Shown here piece after piece: positions 25,450 through 34,089 of a DNA stretch of 64,000 nucleotides. Positions within the stretch are counted from its first letter, which is position 1. Each line of letters starts with the position of its first letter. The stretch spans positions 62,001 to 126,000 of the forward strand of contig JAHIRF010000008.1 of assembly GCA_018818785.1 (NCBI GenBank), in the 5' to 3' direction. Below the pieces are notes generated by a model that saw only the letters and a program-made list of their open reading frames with translations, was not told the origin of the DNA and did no database searches. The position numbers and the translations under genes were made by a program. The DNA comes from Thermoplasmatota archaeon. Lineage in GTDB: Archaea > Thermoplasmatota > Thermoplasmata > UBA10834.

Positions 25450-25949
25450 AATCGCACTTCGGCGGGAAGGCATGGGTGTTCGGGGACAATGTGGATACCG
25501 ACCAGATCATACCGGCAGAGTATCTCGTCACGATGAACAGCGCAGAGCTTGCCAAGCACGCGTTCGTGAAGGTGATGCCAGAATTCCCTGTCAACGTGAA
25601 GGAAGGCGATGTGATAGTCGCCGGAAGGAACTTCGGATGCGGCTCGAGCCGAGAGCATGCACCCAGGGCATTGATGGGAGCAGGGGTGTCCTGCGTCATA
25701 GCGGAATCGTTTGCCAGGATATTCTTCAGAAACGCGATCAACATAGGGTTACCAGTCATCGAGGCAACGCTGGAGGTCGACCAGGGAGACGATATCGAGG
25801 TGGATGTATCGAAGGGTGTCGTCAGGAACGACAGCTCCGGAAAGGAAACCACGTTCGCCAGCTATCCGCCTTTCGTGATGATGCTCATGGAGAAAGGGGG
25901 TCTAGTACCCTACACCAAGGAGAGATTGGGTTGCACAAGATCGGAGTGA
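25446..25949 (+). CDS. leuD: 3-isopropylmalate dehydratase, small subunit
   Basis: A 167-residue swivelling-domain partner of LeuC. It has GKAWVFGDNVDTDQIIPAEYL at the N-terminus, the substrate-binding NFGCGSSREHAPRAL block (about residues 63-77), and SFARIFFRNAINIGLPVI. ATG 25446 overlaps the leuC stop by 4 bases. Its own end overlaps the leuB start by 19 bases. Length and motifs are normal for the archaeal family. Confidence 0.96.
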   Translation: MKSHFGGKAWVFGDNVDTDQIIPAEYLVTMNSAELAKHAFVKVMPEFPVNVKEGDVIVAGRNFGCGSSREHAPRALMGAGVSCVIAESFARIFFRNAINIGLPVIEATLEVDQGDDIEVDVSKGVVRNDSSGKETTFASYPPFVMMLMEKGGLVPYTKERLGCTRSE

Positions 25950-27049
25950 TCCCAGGAGATGGGATAGGACCAGAGGTGGTCAGGGAAGCGCGCAAGGTCC
26001 TGGACGTCATCTGCGAGAGAAAGGGAATCCAGCTAGATTTCGAAGAGTTTCCACTGGGCGCAGCGCACTACCTGAAGACGGGAGAGGTGCTCTCAGACGA
26101 GACCATATCAAGATTGGAGGAGAAGGAGTCCATCCTGCTCGGCGCAATGGGTGATCCCCGGGTCAGCCCAGGAGTGCTCGAGAAGGGCGTCCTGCTCCGC
26201 CTCAGGTTCCACTTCGACCAGTATGTCAACCTCAGACCTGTAAAGCTGTTCCAGGGAGTGCCTGCCGCATTGGCTGGCGATAGGAAAATAGACATGCACT
26301 TCATCCGAGAGAACACGGAGGATTTCTATGTCGGCCTGGGCAGCCGGGTCAGGACGGGATCTTCGAGAGAGCAACTCAAACTCATCAGAGAGACCTATGA
26401 GGTGAAATTCGACATAGGAATAGACCTCAAAGACACAGACGAGCTGGCATATCAGATAGGAATCATCACCAGGCAAGGTGCCAGGCGCGTGATCGACTAC
26501 GCGTTCGATCTCGCAAAGAAGAAGGGTGCCGACCTCGTGACCTCCGTCGATAAGGCGAATGTCCTCACAGAAGTCTACGGACTCTGGCGAGAAGAGGTGG
26601 AGAAAGCATCGAGCAGCTACGGGATAGAGAAGGAGTTCCAGTATGTCGATGCGGTGGCACTGCACATGGTCAGGAACCCAGAGAGGTTCAAGGTTCTGGT
26701 CACGCCCAACCTGTTCGGAGACATACTGACGGATCTGGGGGCAGCGTTGCAGGGAGGTCTCGGATTTGCGCCATCGGGGAATATCAACCCGAGCGGTGTT
26801 AGCATGTTCGAACCAGTCCATGGTTCGGCTCCAGATATCGCGGGAAAGGGTCTGGCAAACCCGGTCGGAGCGATCCTCTCATCGGCCCTGATGCTGGACA
26901 CTCTAGGATACAAGGATGCTGCTCATGAGATGGAATCAGCGGTCATGAGCGTCTTGAGCGATGGAAAGCACAGGACTGCGGATGTTGGCGGCAAGATGTC
27001 GACCACGGCCATGGGAGATGCGGTCCTCAACGCGCTGAAGAGCCAGTAA
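25931..27049 (+). CDS. leuB: 3-isopropylmalate dehydrogenase
   Basis: A 372-residue isocitrate/isopropylmalate dehydrogenase family enzyme that oxidises and decarboxylates 3-isopropylmalate. It opens with HKIGVIPGDGIGPEVVREA; the substrate and metal motifs IRENTEDFYVGLG, VTSVDKANVLTEVYGLW and TPNLFGDILTDLGAALQGGLG are intact, and the nucleotide-site FEPVHGSAPDIAGKGLANP follows. TTG 25931 is chosen because the homologous N-terminus begins there and AAGGAG lies 7 bases upstream within leuD. The frame is open further upstream only as a shadow of leuD. Confidence 0.95.
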   Translation: MHKIGVIPGDGIGPEVVREARKVLDVICERKGIQLDFEEFPLGAAHYLKTGEVLSDETISRLEEKESILLGAMGDPRVSPGVLEKGVLLRLRFHFDQYVNLRPVKLFQGVPAALAGDRKIDMHFIRENTEDFYVGLGSRVRTGSSREQLKLIRETYEVKFDIGIDLKDTDELAYQIGIITRQGARRVIDYAFDLAKKKGADLVTSVDKANVLTEVYGLWREEVEKASSSYGIEKEFQYVDAVALHMVRNPERFKVLVTPNLFGDILTDLGAALQGGLGFAPSGNINPSGVSMFEPVHGSAPDIAGKGLANPVGAILSSALMLDTLGYKDAAHEMESAVMSVLSDGKHRTADVGGKMSTTAMGDAVLNALKSQ

Positions 27050-27091
27050 CCGATATCCCCAGAGGAATGAAAAGGGGAGCCAACGGAATCA

Positions 27092-27502
27092 TCACGTTGG
27101 ACCTGCCAGCTCATCCAACATCGATATCACTCGGGCGTATAACTCTGCGTAGAGTGCTTTGTAACCATTATCGATCCTATCGTCGAGAAGCCATGTGCGG
27201 ATGACTCCAAGCCTCATCTTGACGTGATTGCAGTCCCTCAGAGAATAGGCCAAATTCATTTCCAGGATCGCCGCCTGATAATGGGCCTCCTCGACTCGGG
27301 CTGGATCATTGAGGATAGAATCTCTGTCGAGTTGGATACCAAATTTCTTGAGCTCTTCGATCTCGGCCAGCTCGTGTACCACAAGGAGTGGGAACATGAT
27401 GATCACGTCCAGGGTCATGTCAGCCACATACGGATAGGCGTCGAAATATCGCACAACATCGCTCGCGGTCGTGCTGCATTCATGCCCGTTTGCAGACATC
27501 AA
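27092..27502 (-). CDS. hypothetical helical protein
   Basis: 136 residues, predicted to be almost all helical, with a hydrophobic centre (MTLDVIIMFPLLVVHELAEIEELKKFG) that looks like a buried helix hairpin rather than a true membrane span. No family is recognised. The start used is TTG 27502 followed at once by ATG 27499, without a clear ribosome site. Protein-like sequence continues upstream in frame (VDIAEVESAVTRAKEL) to a stop near 27573, but no ATG, GTG or TTG is available there. The true start could be a rare codon, or a frameshift may have removed it. It is convergent with leuB and divergent from the next gene. Confidence 0.55.
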   Translation of the reverse strand: MMSANGHECSTTASDVVRYFDAYPYVADMTLDVIIMFPLLVVHELAEIEELKKFGIQLDRDSILNDPARVEEAHYQAAILEMNLAYSLRDCNHVKMRLGVIRTWLLDDRIDNGYKALYAELYARVISMLDELAGPT

Positions 27503-27667
27503 CTCTTTGGCGCGGGTGACTGCGCTCTCTACTTCCGCAATGTCAACCAGACATATCCCCCCACACAGTGCCTAGAAGGAGAGAGTCCGTCAAATACTCT
27601 TCCACCGACTTCCACTTGCGTTCCCGTCACGCATAAATATGGTATGTCTCGGAGCTTTTCTGAGCAT

Positions 27668-27677
27668 AGTTATAAGT
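27668..27677 (+). promoter_or_regulatory. TATA box of the gene at 27725
   Basis: AGTTATAAGT followed by an A-rich stretch is placed to start transcription near 27697, about 28 bases before the chosen start codon. Confidence 0.4.
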
Positions 27678-27724
27678 AATCATAAACAGATTTGAAGTAA
27701 AAAGGGCAGATGAGGGGAGATGGG

Positions 27725-29176
27725 ATGCCGCAGCAGATAACGCCAATTTCGAAGGCTAAGACGGAAGAGATCGGAGAGTTCCTCACGAACAATGTATCGA
27801 GAGCGGTGGTTTACACACTGTTGCATAAACAGCCGCTCACGCGCAGAGAAATCGAGAGGAGTCCACTCACGGATTCTATGAGGAGGATATCACTCAGCGC
27901 TCAGACCCGGTCTCTGAAGGACAAATCCAATGTGCAGATGAGGACTTTGCTCGCCAAGGGCGTGAACTGCGGAGTACTGATACCTATCACCTCGAAGCGC
28001 CAGAATTACTACTTCCTCAACTCGGATCTCAAGATAGACCCCGCCCCGATAAGGGAGAATGTCGATGACGAAGAGAGTGTCGCGCTCACTGCACACCTGG
28101 ACCGGACAGTAACCCACACTCCAGGCCATGCGGTGCTGCCTGCATGGGGCACGGCTGCCGACCATACGATTCTGCCGGTCCCATACATCGACTCGCCTAA
28201 ATCGTTCACGCTTTGGATGAGTTGGTTGATAACCCCGACGAGGAGGAAGATACTCAACTACATCAACCAACAGGGAGCAGTGACTCGCCCGAAACTCCGG
28301 ACGGACCTGGGGTTCTGGGCGGACAGGATTGTCGCGAAGGAGGGCATTCCATCTGGTGTGCTAGAGGTCATCGACGGCAAGATAAGGTACCAATTTTCGA
28401 CATTCTCGTTCTCCAAGTTGAAGGTCAAGAAAGAGGACGAGCCAGGCAAGAGGAAATCATGGACCAACTTTCCACCGTCATTCTGGATGACACGCTCCTA
28501 TGAACCACTCAAATGCATAATGGGTGCGTCCAGACACTTCACTGATACTGTGAAGCCGAATGCAACGCCAGTGATGGTTCTGGAGGAGCTGCAGAAGGAG
28601 AATCCCACGATAGTCGAGAAGAACAGGAAGGAGTTCCTTGAGGTCAATTTCCTTGAAAGGATGAGTTTCTACGCAATCTATCATTCATCGGGAGATGTCG
28701 CGACGAAGATATCAGCTGATTCACTCATGCCAGAGAAGGTGACTTTCAACTCCCCGGAACACCCTCTCCTCTGGGCATCTAAGACGGATGAAGAGCACGC
28801 AAGCGCGAGGCTCGACTTCAGAGAGGAGGCAGCGAAGATGCTTCAATCTATGAGGACAAAGGAGGAGCAGATAAACTTCCTCGAGAACATGCTCAGGAGC
28901 ATAGCGATGGAACGAATAGGGGTCAGACTAGAGGAACATGAGAAGGTGCTTTCAAAAGACCTTGACAGGCTCAGGATGGAGTCGTTCGGTCTTGGTTCTG
29001 AATCGATAAGCGCGATGGCTAATCTCGAGACTGAAAGAGAGGGAGTAGCCAGTGAGAAGATGTACTTCGAGAAGTTCATGAACATCTTGATCCCGGGTTC
29101 GATAAAGAAGGTGAAGGGCCCGGAATCAGAGGGTATTGAGAAGGCGGATGAAACGCCCCCTGAAGAAGGATCCTGA
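27725..29176 (+). CDS. hypothetical protein with winged-helix-like N-terminus and C-terminal coiled coil
   Basis: A 483-residue soluble protein I cannot place in a family. The N-terminal part (about residues 5-95) resembles a winged helix: VVYTLLHKQPLTRREIERSPL is followed by SLKDKSNVQMRTLLAKGVNCGVLIPI and a wing ending YYFLNSDL. A second helix-turn-helix-like unit appears near residue 165 (TPTRRKILNYINQQGAVTRPKLRTDL). The last 150 residues are charged and coiled-coil-like (KEEQINFLENMLRSIAMERIG). ATG 27725 has GGGGAG about 6 bases upstream; ATG 27710 is possible. A DNA-binding or architectural role is a guess from these shapes. Confidence 0.75.
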   Translation: MPQQITPISKAKTEEIGEFLTNNVSRAVVYTLLHKQPLTRREIERSPLTDSMRRISLSAQTRSLKDKSNVQMRTLLAKGVNCGVLIPITSKRQNYYFLNSDLKIDPAPIRENVDDEESVALTAHLDRTVTHTPGHAVLPAWGTAADHTILPVPYIDSPKSFTLWMSWLITPTRRKILNYINQQGAVTRPKLRTDLGFWADRIVAKEGIPSGVLEVIDGKIRYQFSTFSFSKLKVKKEDEPGKRKSWTNFPPSFWMTRSYEPLKCIMGASRHFTDTVKPNATPVMVLEELQKENPTIVEKNRKEFLEVNFLERMSFYAIYHSSGDVATKISADSLMPEKVTFNSPEHPLLWASKTDEEHASARLDFREEAAKMLQSMRTKEEQINFLENMLRSIAMERIGVRLEEHEKVLSKDLDRLRMESFGLGSESISAMANLETEREGVASEKMYFEKFMNILIPGSIKKVKGPESEGIEKADETPPEEGS

Positions 29177-29476
29177 TCGAGGACCACTCGCAATAGCTCG
29201 AAACAAACCATTTTCGCAAGTTTTCATCGATATTTCCGTAGATCCCCTGAAAATCAGAGCATTAGTAGCGAATAGAGACGCGCCTCGTTGCATCGTGCGA
29301 AGGTGTGGCAGATATCACTTATGCATTGCATCAACCTTTAAGCGAAATTCTTGTCAAACCTGGCCATATTCACGAAGGATATTTCTGGGTGCAATACATT
29401 ACCTCGTCACAGACAGACATATAAGCATGTATAAGCTTGCATAACCACGCACTAATGCATCACTTATGAGTGTGAG
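29177..29476. promoter_or_regulatory. 300-base promoter region with tandem 10-base repeats
   Basis: Three head-to-tail decamers, ATAAGCATGT, ATAAGCTTGC and ATAACCACGC, occupy 29421-29450. The first includes a TATA-like CATATAAGC. The phrase ATCACTTATG occurs twice, near 29314 and 29459, the second just before the next start codon. Repeats in register with the DNA helix suggest a regulator-binding array, perhaps for the winged-helix protein encoded next. Nothing else is seen in this stretch. Confidence 0.45.
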
Positions 29477-29860
29477 ATGATGGAACTAACCGATAGAGAA
29501 CGGCATATTGTAGAAATCCTTAGAAGAGGCATCAATTCTCCAACCATCCTCGCAAGAGAGCTCGGAATCACTCAATCAGGAGCTACCCAGGCCCTCCAGA
29601 AGTTGGAGAAGAAGAGCGTCGTGGAGAGGAACAAGATTGGCAGGAATGCCATGTACCGCCTCATCATAGAAGAGAAGGTTGAGCAAGTCAAGGGTTTCGA
29701 TGAGGACTTGGAATTGATCAGAGAATCATACCATGCGTTATCGAAGGTATGGTCACATGTCCTCAGGCTCGATCTGACCCACGATGAATTGGCCAAGGTC
29801 AGGGATGCGAGGAACCACCTAGAGGAGATCCTAGTCAGAAGAGGAAAGAGCCTAGACTAG
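29477..29860 (+). CDS. MarR-like winged-helix transcriptional regulator
   Basis: 127 residues. The winged helix covers residues 4-65: LTDRERHIVEILRRG, the turn ILARELGITQSGATQALQKLEKKSVV with the recognition helix, and a wing RNKIGRNAMYRLI. The remaining 60 residues are helical (ESYHALSKVWSHVLRL) and probably dimerise. No ligand or metal site is visible. ATG 29477 or ATG 29480 starts the protein. The promoter just upstream carries tandem 10-base repeats, consistent with self-regulation, and no operon partner follows on the same strand. Confidence 0.82.
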   Translation: MMELTDRERHIVEILRRGINSPTILARELGITQSGATQALQKLEKKSVVERNKIGRNAMYRLIIEEKVEQVKGFDEDLELIRESYHALSKVWSHVLRLDLTHDELAKVRDARNHLEEILVRRGKSLD

Positions 29861-29901
29861 GGTTCAGAGAGTAAAGACGCTCCATCGGGGTACCGGATGG
29901 T

Positions 29902-30312
29902 TCATCGGAGTGCTTGTTCGGCCTTCCGCAGGTTGTCGACGGTGAACGCCATCTCCGTCATGCCGTCATCCTTTCCCAGAATGTAAATGGAATCTACGTT
30001 GACCATCGCTCTTGCCAACTTTCTAGCGGTCCTCCCGAGTTCGCCAGGGCGATCAGGTATCCTTATGGATAGGACCTCCCTGAGATCGTAGCTTATGCCA
30101 GACCGCTCCAGTGCAGAGCTTGCCGTGGTCTCATCGTCGGTTACGACACGTATGATCGGTTTTTGACCACTGCGCTCGCTGGATATCGCCTTGATGTTGA
30201 CGCCATTGTTGCCGAAGATCTCACAGACCTTAGCCAGCTCACCAGGTTTATCCTGGACGTAGACATCGAATTCTTTCAAAGTCCCAATCCTCAGCACCTT
30301 ATGATTCGCCAT
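29902..30312 (-). CDS. tandem ACT-domain protein
   Basis: 136 residues made of two ACT domains and nothing else. The first starts FDVYVQDKPGELAKVCEIFGNNGVNIKAI, and the second starts VLSIRIPDRPGELGRTARKLA. Such proteins bind amino acids and are thought to act as allosteric partners, but the ligand and partner here are unknown. ATG 30312 is used. An ATG at 30354 overlaps the stop of the upstream CorA-like gene (ATGA) and would add 14 residues; that coupling makes it a real alternative. It probably shares a transcript with the CorA-like gene. Confidence 0.85.
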   Translation of the reverse strand: MANHKVLRIGTLKEFDVYVQDKPGELAKVCEIFGNNGVNIKAISSERSGQKPIIRVVTDDETTASSALERSGISYDLREVLSIRIPDRPGELGRTARKLARAMVNVDSIYILGKDDGMTEMAFTVDNLRKAEQALR

Positions 30313-30350
30313 GGTAAAATGTGTATCGGCGAACGGGTCAGGCAGAGGAA

Positions 30351-31505
30351 TCATGCGCCTTTGGGCAAGCGAACCCACCGCTTGACCCACCAGTATGCAA
30401 GATAGGTGGCGTTGATGGTGCACAGAAATAGAACCGTGATATACCACATGAGAGTATTGGCATCCATTCCAGCTATCGAACCTATCACGGTGGCAATAGT
30501 GTTTGGAACAAGAACGGCGGTACCCAGAATCGTCAACCAAGTCATTGTCAGTGCCATGCGATTGTTCAGGGTCTGAAGCTGGTTGTTGTAGAGTGCCTGC
30601 AGAACCTCCAGCCCCGAAGCGAGCACCTCGGACATGTGCTCACTGAGGGATATCTGTCGATTGACGTCCTCGACGAGGAGACCTACCTTGGCCAGGACCT
30701 TGGGATTGTCCGTTACGAGTTCCGCATCGCCATATCTGAGCGAATGCAGCACATCCATCGTCCTCCACAGACTGTTCAGGTAAGTTATCAGGGCGTGCTT
30801 GAGCTCGTAAATCTTGCGCCCTATCTCCATCCTTGGCGTCTCCGGGTCGAGGAGCAGTTCACTCATGTCATCCGCCTGTTCCTCAATCTCCCGCAGATGT
30901 TCGAAATTGTGAGAGTTGTTCTCGTCGAGTATCCTGACGAGCATCATGGTCAATCGATCCTGCTGGCCCATGCGCTCCGGCAGCTTCCGCAAGAACACAT
31001 CGGCGTAACGAGAGAACAAGATCAGCCGCTCTATGTCTCGGCTGTGGATGGTGACGATAAGATCTTTCCTGATGAGTATGAGCAGAGGGAATATACAGAC
31101 ATCCAGCTTGGACACCTTGACGGCGGGGACCATGATCCCCATTTCGGTATCCCTGTCTTCGAACGCAGAGTGATACCCTTTGAGCAGGGTGGAGACCATC
31201 GAATCGCTGAACCCGAATTTCACCGCCACTTCAGTAGCATCCTTCGCAAGGTCGTCCACCATGAAATTGACCCAACCCAAACTGGCAGTCTTCAGGGATG
31301 ATATGAATTCTGAAGGGTTGTCGCCGAATATCTTCGTGGGTTTCCCATCATGGGGAAGCGCGACACAGACTGCTCTGTGAGCGCGGGCATTCAATCCGTT
31401 TATGGAACTTGCGTCCTGTTTGGACGGCACCACCACAGGGGATGCTGCACTTGAATCACCGCTCGAATCCACGCGGACTACTCTCCTGCTAGGTGAAGGC
31501 GCCAC
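30351..31505 (-). CDS. CorA-like divalent cation transporter with altered GMN motif
   Basis: A 384-residue protein with a cytoplasmic alpha/beta domain, a long coiled-coil region (EHLREIEEQADDMSELLLDPE) and two C-terminal transmembrane helices (about 318-345 and 352-373). Family resemblance is clear, yet the canonical GMN at the end of helix 1 is replaced: the sequence reads VPNTIATVIGSIAGMDANTL. Loss of GMN usually alters or abolishes magnesium transport, so the substrate is uncertain. A TATA element AAATATAC at about 31531-31538 on this strand predicts a leaderless start near GTG 31505, which I use; the frame is open to 31577. Confidence 0.82.
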   Translation of the reverse strand: MAPSPSRRVVRVDSSGDSSAASPVVVPSKQDASSINGLNARAHRAVCVALPHDGKPTKIFGDNPSEFISSLKTASLGWVNFMVDDLAKDATEVAVKFGFSDSMVSTLLKGYHSAFEDRDTEMGIMVPAVKVSKLDVCIFPLLILIRKDLIVTIHSRDIERLILFSRYADVFLRKLPERMGQQDRLTMMLVRILDENNSHNFEHLREIEEQADDMSELLLDPETPRMEIGRKIYELKHALITYLNSLWRTMDVLHSLRYGDAELVTDNPKVLAKVGLLVEDVNRQISLSEHMSEVLASGLEVLQALYNNQLQTLNNRMALTMTWLTILGTAVLVPNTIATVIGSIAGMDANTLMWYITVLFLCTINATYLAYWWVKRWVRLPKGA

Positions 31506-31613
31506 GGATACCGTATGGACCAACAGACATGTATATTTCGCTAGGGACCTAACAAGTCGCATAGGCAAATGAATCATTTTAATACCCAGCTAGTCATTTC
31601 AACGCCGATTACC

Positions 31614-33452
31614 ATGAGGGTACTCCTCATTCACGCAGACAGCTTCCAATACGAAGTCAAGGACCCGACGAAGATGGCCGAGAAACTGGCCGAAGGTCAG
31701 CCCAAAGGACATTCCTTCGAGGAGCCATTGGTAGTCTTCGCTACGGTCGAGTCCTCGGATGACAATGCTGAAGCGATAGCATCGGTCGCTGCTGACGATA
31801 TTGCCGAGGTGTTCAAAAAAGTCGAAGCCAGGAGCGTGGTGCTTTATCCATACGCACATCTGAGTTCGGATCTCGCGGCTCCAGACAAGGCGATCGAAGT
31901 GCTGAAAGCCACCGAGGCGGCCGTAGCCAAAAAGGGAATCGATGTCCATAGGTCACCTTTCGGATGGTACAAATCATTCAAGATCAGCTGCAAGGGACAC
32001 CCGATGTCCGAGCTTTCGAGAGAGTTCGCAGGAGAGGCAAAAGCCACACGAAAGGAAATCGTGGAGAAAATCAGGAGCGAGTTCCTCGTCCTCACGCCTG
32101 AAGGAGAGGAACACCGGATCGATTTCGAGAACATCGAATCCGCCCATATACTCGACAAGTACCCCTCACTGAAGACCTTTATAATATCTGAGGAAGTCGG
32201 CCGGACAAAGGGCGTTGAGCCCCCATCAATCAAAGCGATGCAGAGATTGGAGCTCGTGGACTATGAGGAAGCGAGCGATCGAGGACATTTCAGGATGTAC
32301 CCGAAAGGGCACCTCATATTCAGTTTGCTCGAGAGCTGGGCTGAGCAGATAGCTCTCGACAAGGTGGGCGCCATGCAGATCGATACGCCCATCCTATACG
32401 ATTGGTCGATGCCCGACATCAGGAGCCAAGGCATGTCGTTCCATGAGCGGCATTACACGCTAAAGACTGATGAGAAGAGAGAGTTCGTACTCAGATTCGC
32501 TGGCGACTTCGGATTGTTCAGGATGATGAAGGGCGCGACGGTTAGCTACAAGAACCTCCCTCTGAGGATATACGAGTTCTCGAAGAGCTTCCGGCTGGAA
32601 CAGAGAGGTGAGCTCACCGGGCTGAAGCGCCTGAGAGCGTTCCACATGCCAGATATCCATTGTTTCGTCAAGGACATCGATGAGGGTTGGAAGGAGTACA
32701 TGCTCCTGTACAGAAACTACGCCGACCTCGCGGACGGAACAGATGTCGAATACGCGGTGGCGTTCCGTGTGGTGAAGGAGTTCTACGACAAGTACAAGAA
32801 TCACATAATCGAACTGTTGAGGTATTCGAAGAAACCCGCCTTGATCGAAGTGCTCTCAGAGATGAAGCACTATTGGGCGGTCAAACACGAATTCCAAGGG
32901 ATCGATTCCGTCGGAGGGGCCGTTCAGCTCAGCACGGTCCAATTGGACGTCGCAGATGCGGAGAGATACGGGATCGTGTACACCGATGCCGAGGGCAAGA
33001 AGAAGGGGTGCATCATATGTCATTCATCCATCGGCTCCATCGAGAGGTGGATCTATGTGCTGCTCGAGGAGGCGCTCAAACACGAAAAACCGAGCCTACC
33101 ATTCTGGCTCTCCCCGACCCAGGTGAGAATCCTACCCGTTGGCCAGGAGTTCGTTGAGGACTGTGAGAAGTTTGCCGAATCCATTCCTGGAAGAGTGGAT
33201 ATCGACGATACGGACGATAAGGTCGGCAAGAAGATCAGGAACGCCGAAAGGGAGTGGATCCCTATCATAATCGTGCTCGGAGAGAAGGAGCGCTCATCAG
33301 AGAAGATACCAGTCAGATTCCGATCCGGCGAGATGAAGGAGATGACGAAAGAGGAACTCGCAGAGGAGATCGAGAGATTATCTGGCGGCTACCCGAAAGC
33401 CAGGCTGCCACTTCCCAGGATGCTGTCCAAAAGGCCTGTGTTCCGGGGCTGA
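31614..33452 (+). CDS. thrS: threonyl-tRNA synthetase, archaeal type
   Basis: A 612-residue class II synthetase. It begins MRVLLIHADSFQYEV, the archaeal-specific N-terminal editing domain (residues 1-140) related to D-aminoacyl-tRNA deacylase. The catalytic core follows with FRLEQRGELTGLKRLRAFHMPDIH (motif 2 area) and SSIGSIERWIYVLLEEA (motif 3). The anticodon-binding domain ends the protein (PTQVRILPVGQEF and SGEMKEM). TTTTAATAC at 31576-31584 is the likely TATA box, so ATG 31614 lies almost at the transcript start. It is divergent from the CorA-like gene. Confidence 0.97.
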   Translation: MRVLLIHADSFQYEVKDPTKMAEKLAEGQPKGHSFEEPLVVFATVESSDDNAEAIASVAADDIAEVFKKVEARSVVLYPYAHLSSDLAAPDKAIEVLKATEAAVAKKGIDVHRSPFGWYKSFKISCKGHPMSELSREFAGEAKATRKEIVEKIRSEFLVLTPEGEEHRIDFENIESAHILDKYPSLKTFIISEEVGRTKGVEPPSIKAMQRLELVDYEEASDRGHFRMYPKGHLIFSLLESWAEQIALDKVGAMQIDTPILYDWSMPDIRSQGMSFHERHYTLKTDEKREFVLRFAGDFGLFRMMKGATVSYKNLPLRIYEFSKSFRLEQRGELTGLKRLRAFHMPDIHCFVKDIDEGWKEYMLLYRNYADLADGTDVEYAVAFRVVKEFYDKYKNHIIELLRYSKKPALIEVLSEMKHYWAVKHEFQGIDSVGGAVQLSTVQLDVADAERYGIVYTDAEGKKKGCIICHSSIGSIERWIYVLLEEALKHEKPSLPFWLSPTQVRILPVGQEFVEDCEKFAESIPGRVDIDDTDDKVGKKIRNAEREWIPIIIVLGEKERSSEKIPVRFRSGEMKEMTKEELAEEIERLSGGYPKARLPLPRMLSKRPVFRG

Positions 33453-33459
33453 CCACGCA

Positions 33460-34089
33460 TCACTTGTTGTCCTCATCGCCCCAGATAATCTTGTGCAGCT
33501 GGGGCATGACGCGTGCGTCAAGACGGTCCTTGAGCACGATCTCTGCCAACCATTTGAGGTCCGTCCCTCCTACTGGGGTGATTATGATCTCGCACATTGG
33601 AGAGTACTTGCGGATGATATCCTTGGCGTACGCATAATCTGCCTCGTCGGAGATGATGAACTTCAGCTGATCAGAAGGACCGAGCATCTCGATATTTGAG
33701 AACAACATCTTATCCGATTCGCCTGACGAAGGGCCCTTGATATCCATGCTGATGGTCAGATTCTCGACACATGGAAGGTCGTCCAACGGCATGGCGCCGT
33801 TAGTCTCGAGCACCAAGTGATAACCTCTGTCCAGCAGAGCCTCCACCAGCCGGATCGATTCATTCTGGGCCAATGGTTCACCGCCCGTGAGGCAGACGTG
33901 CGATGTCCGGCTCTTCTCCACATTGTCCAGTATTGATTCTATAGTCATCTCCTCGCCTTTGTCGAAAGCCTGTGGAGTATCGCAGTATGTGCATCTTAGG
34001 GGGCAGCCAGAAGTCCTTATGAAAGTCGTCGGTGCGCCCATGGTTATCCCTTCGCCCTGTATCGACCTGAATATCGAGTATACTTTCAT
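33460..34089 (-). CDS. queE: 7-carboxy-7-deazaguanine synthase
   Basis: A 209-residue radical SAM enzyme that contracts carboxytetrahydropterin to 7-carboxy-7-deazaguanine for archaeosine. The N-terminus FRSIQGEGITMGAPTTFIR precedes the cluster motif CPLRCTYCDTP (CxxxCxxC); SAM-binding CLTGGEPLAQ follows. ATG 34089 overlaps the queC stop by 4 bases (ATGA), so queD, queC and queE form one translationally linked unit. It converges with thrS, separated by 7 bases. Confidence 0.95.
   Translation of the reverse strand: MKVYSIFRSIQGEGITMGAPTTFIRTSGCPLRCTYCDTPQAFDKGEEMTIESILDNVEKSRTSHVCLTGGEPLAQNESIRLVEALLDRGYHLVLETNGAMPLDDLPCVENLTISMDIKGPSSGESDKMLFSNIEMLGPSDQLKFIISDEADYAYAKDIIRKYSPMCEIIITPVGGTDLKWLAEIVLKDRLDARVMPQLHKIIWGDEDNK

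Noticed and set aside
27224-27679. 151-codon frame on the plus strand opposite the hypothetical gene
   Set aside because: It is mostly the complement of the gene at 27092-27502, and its composition is not protein-like.
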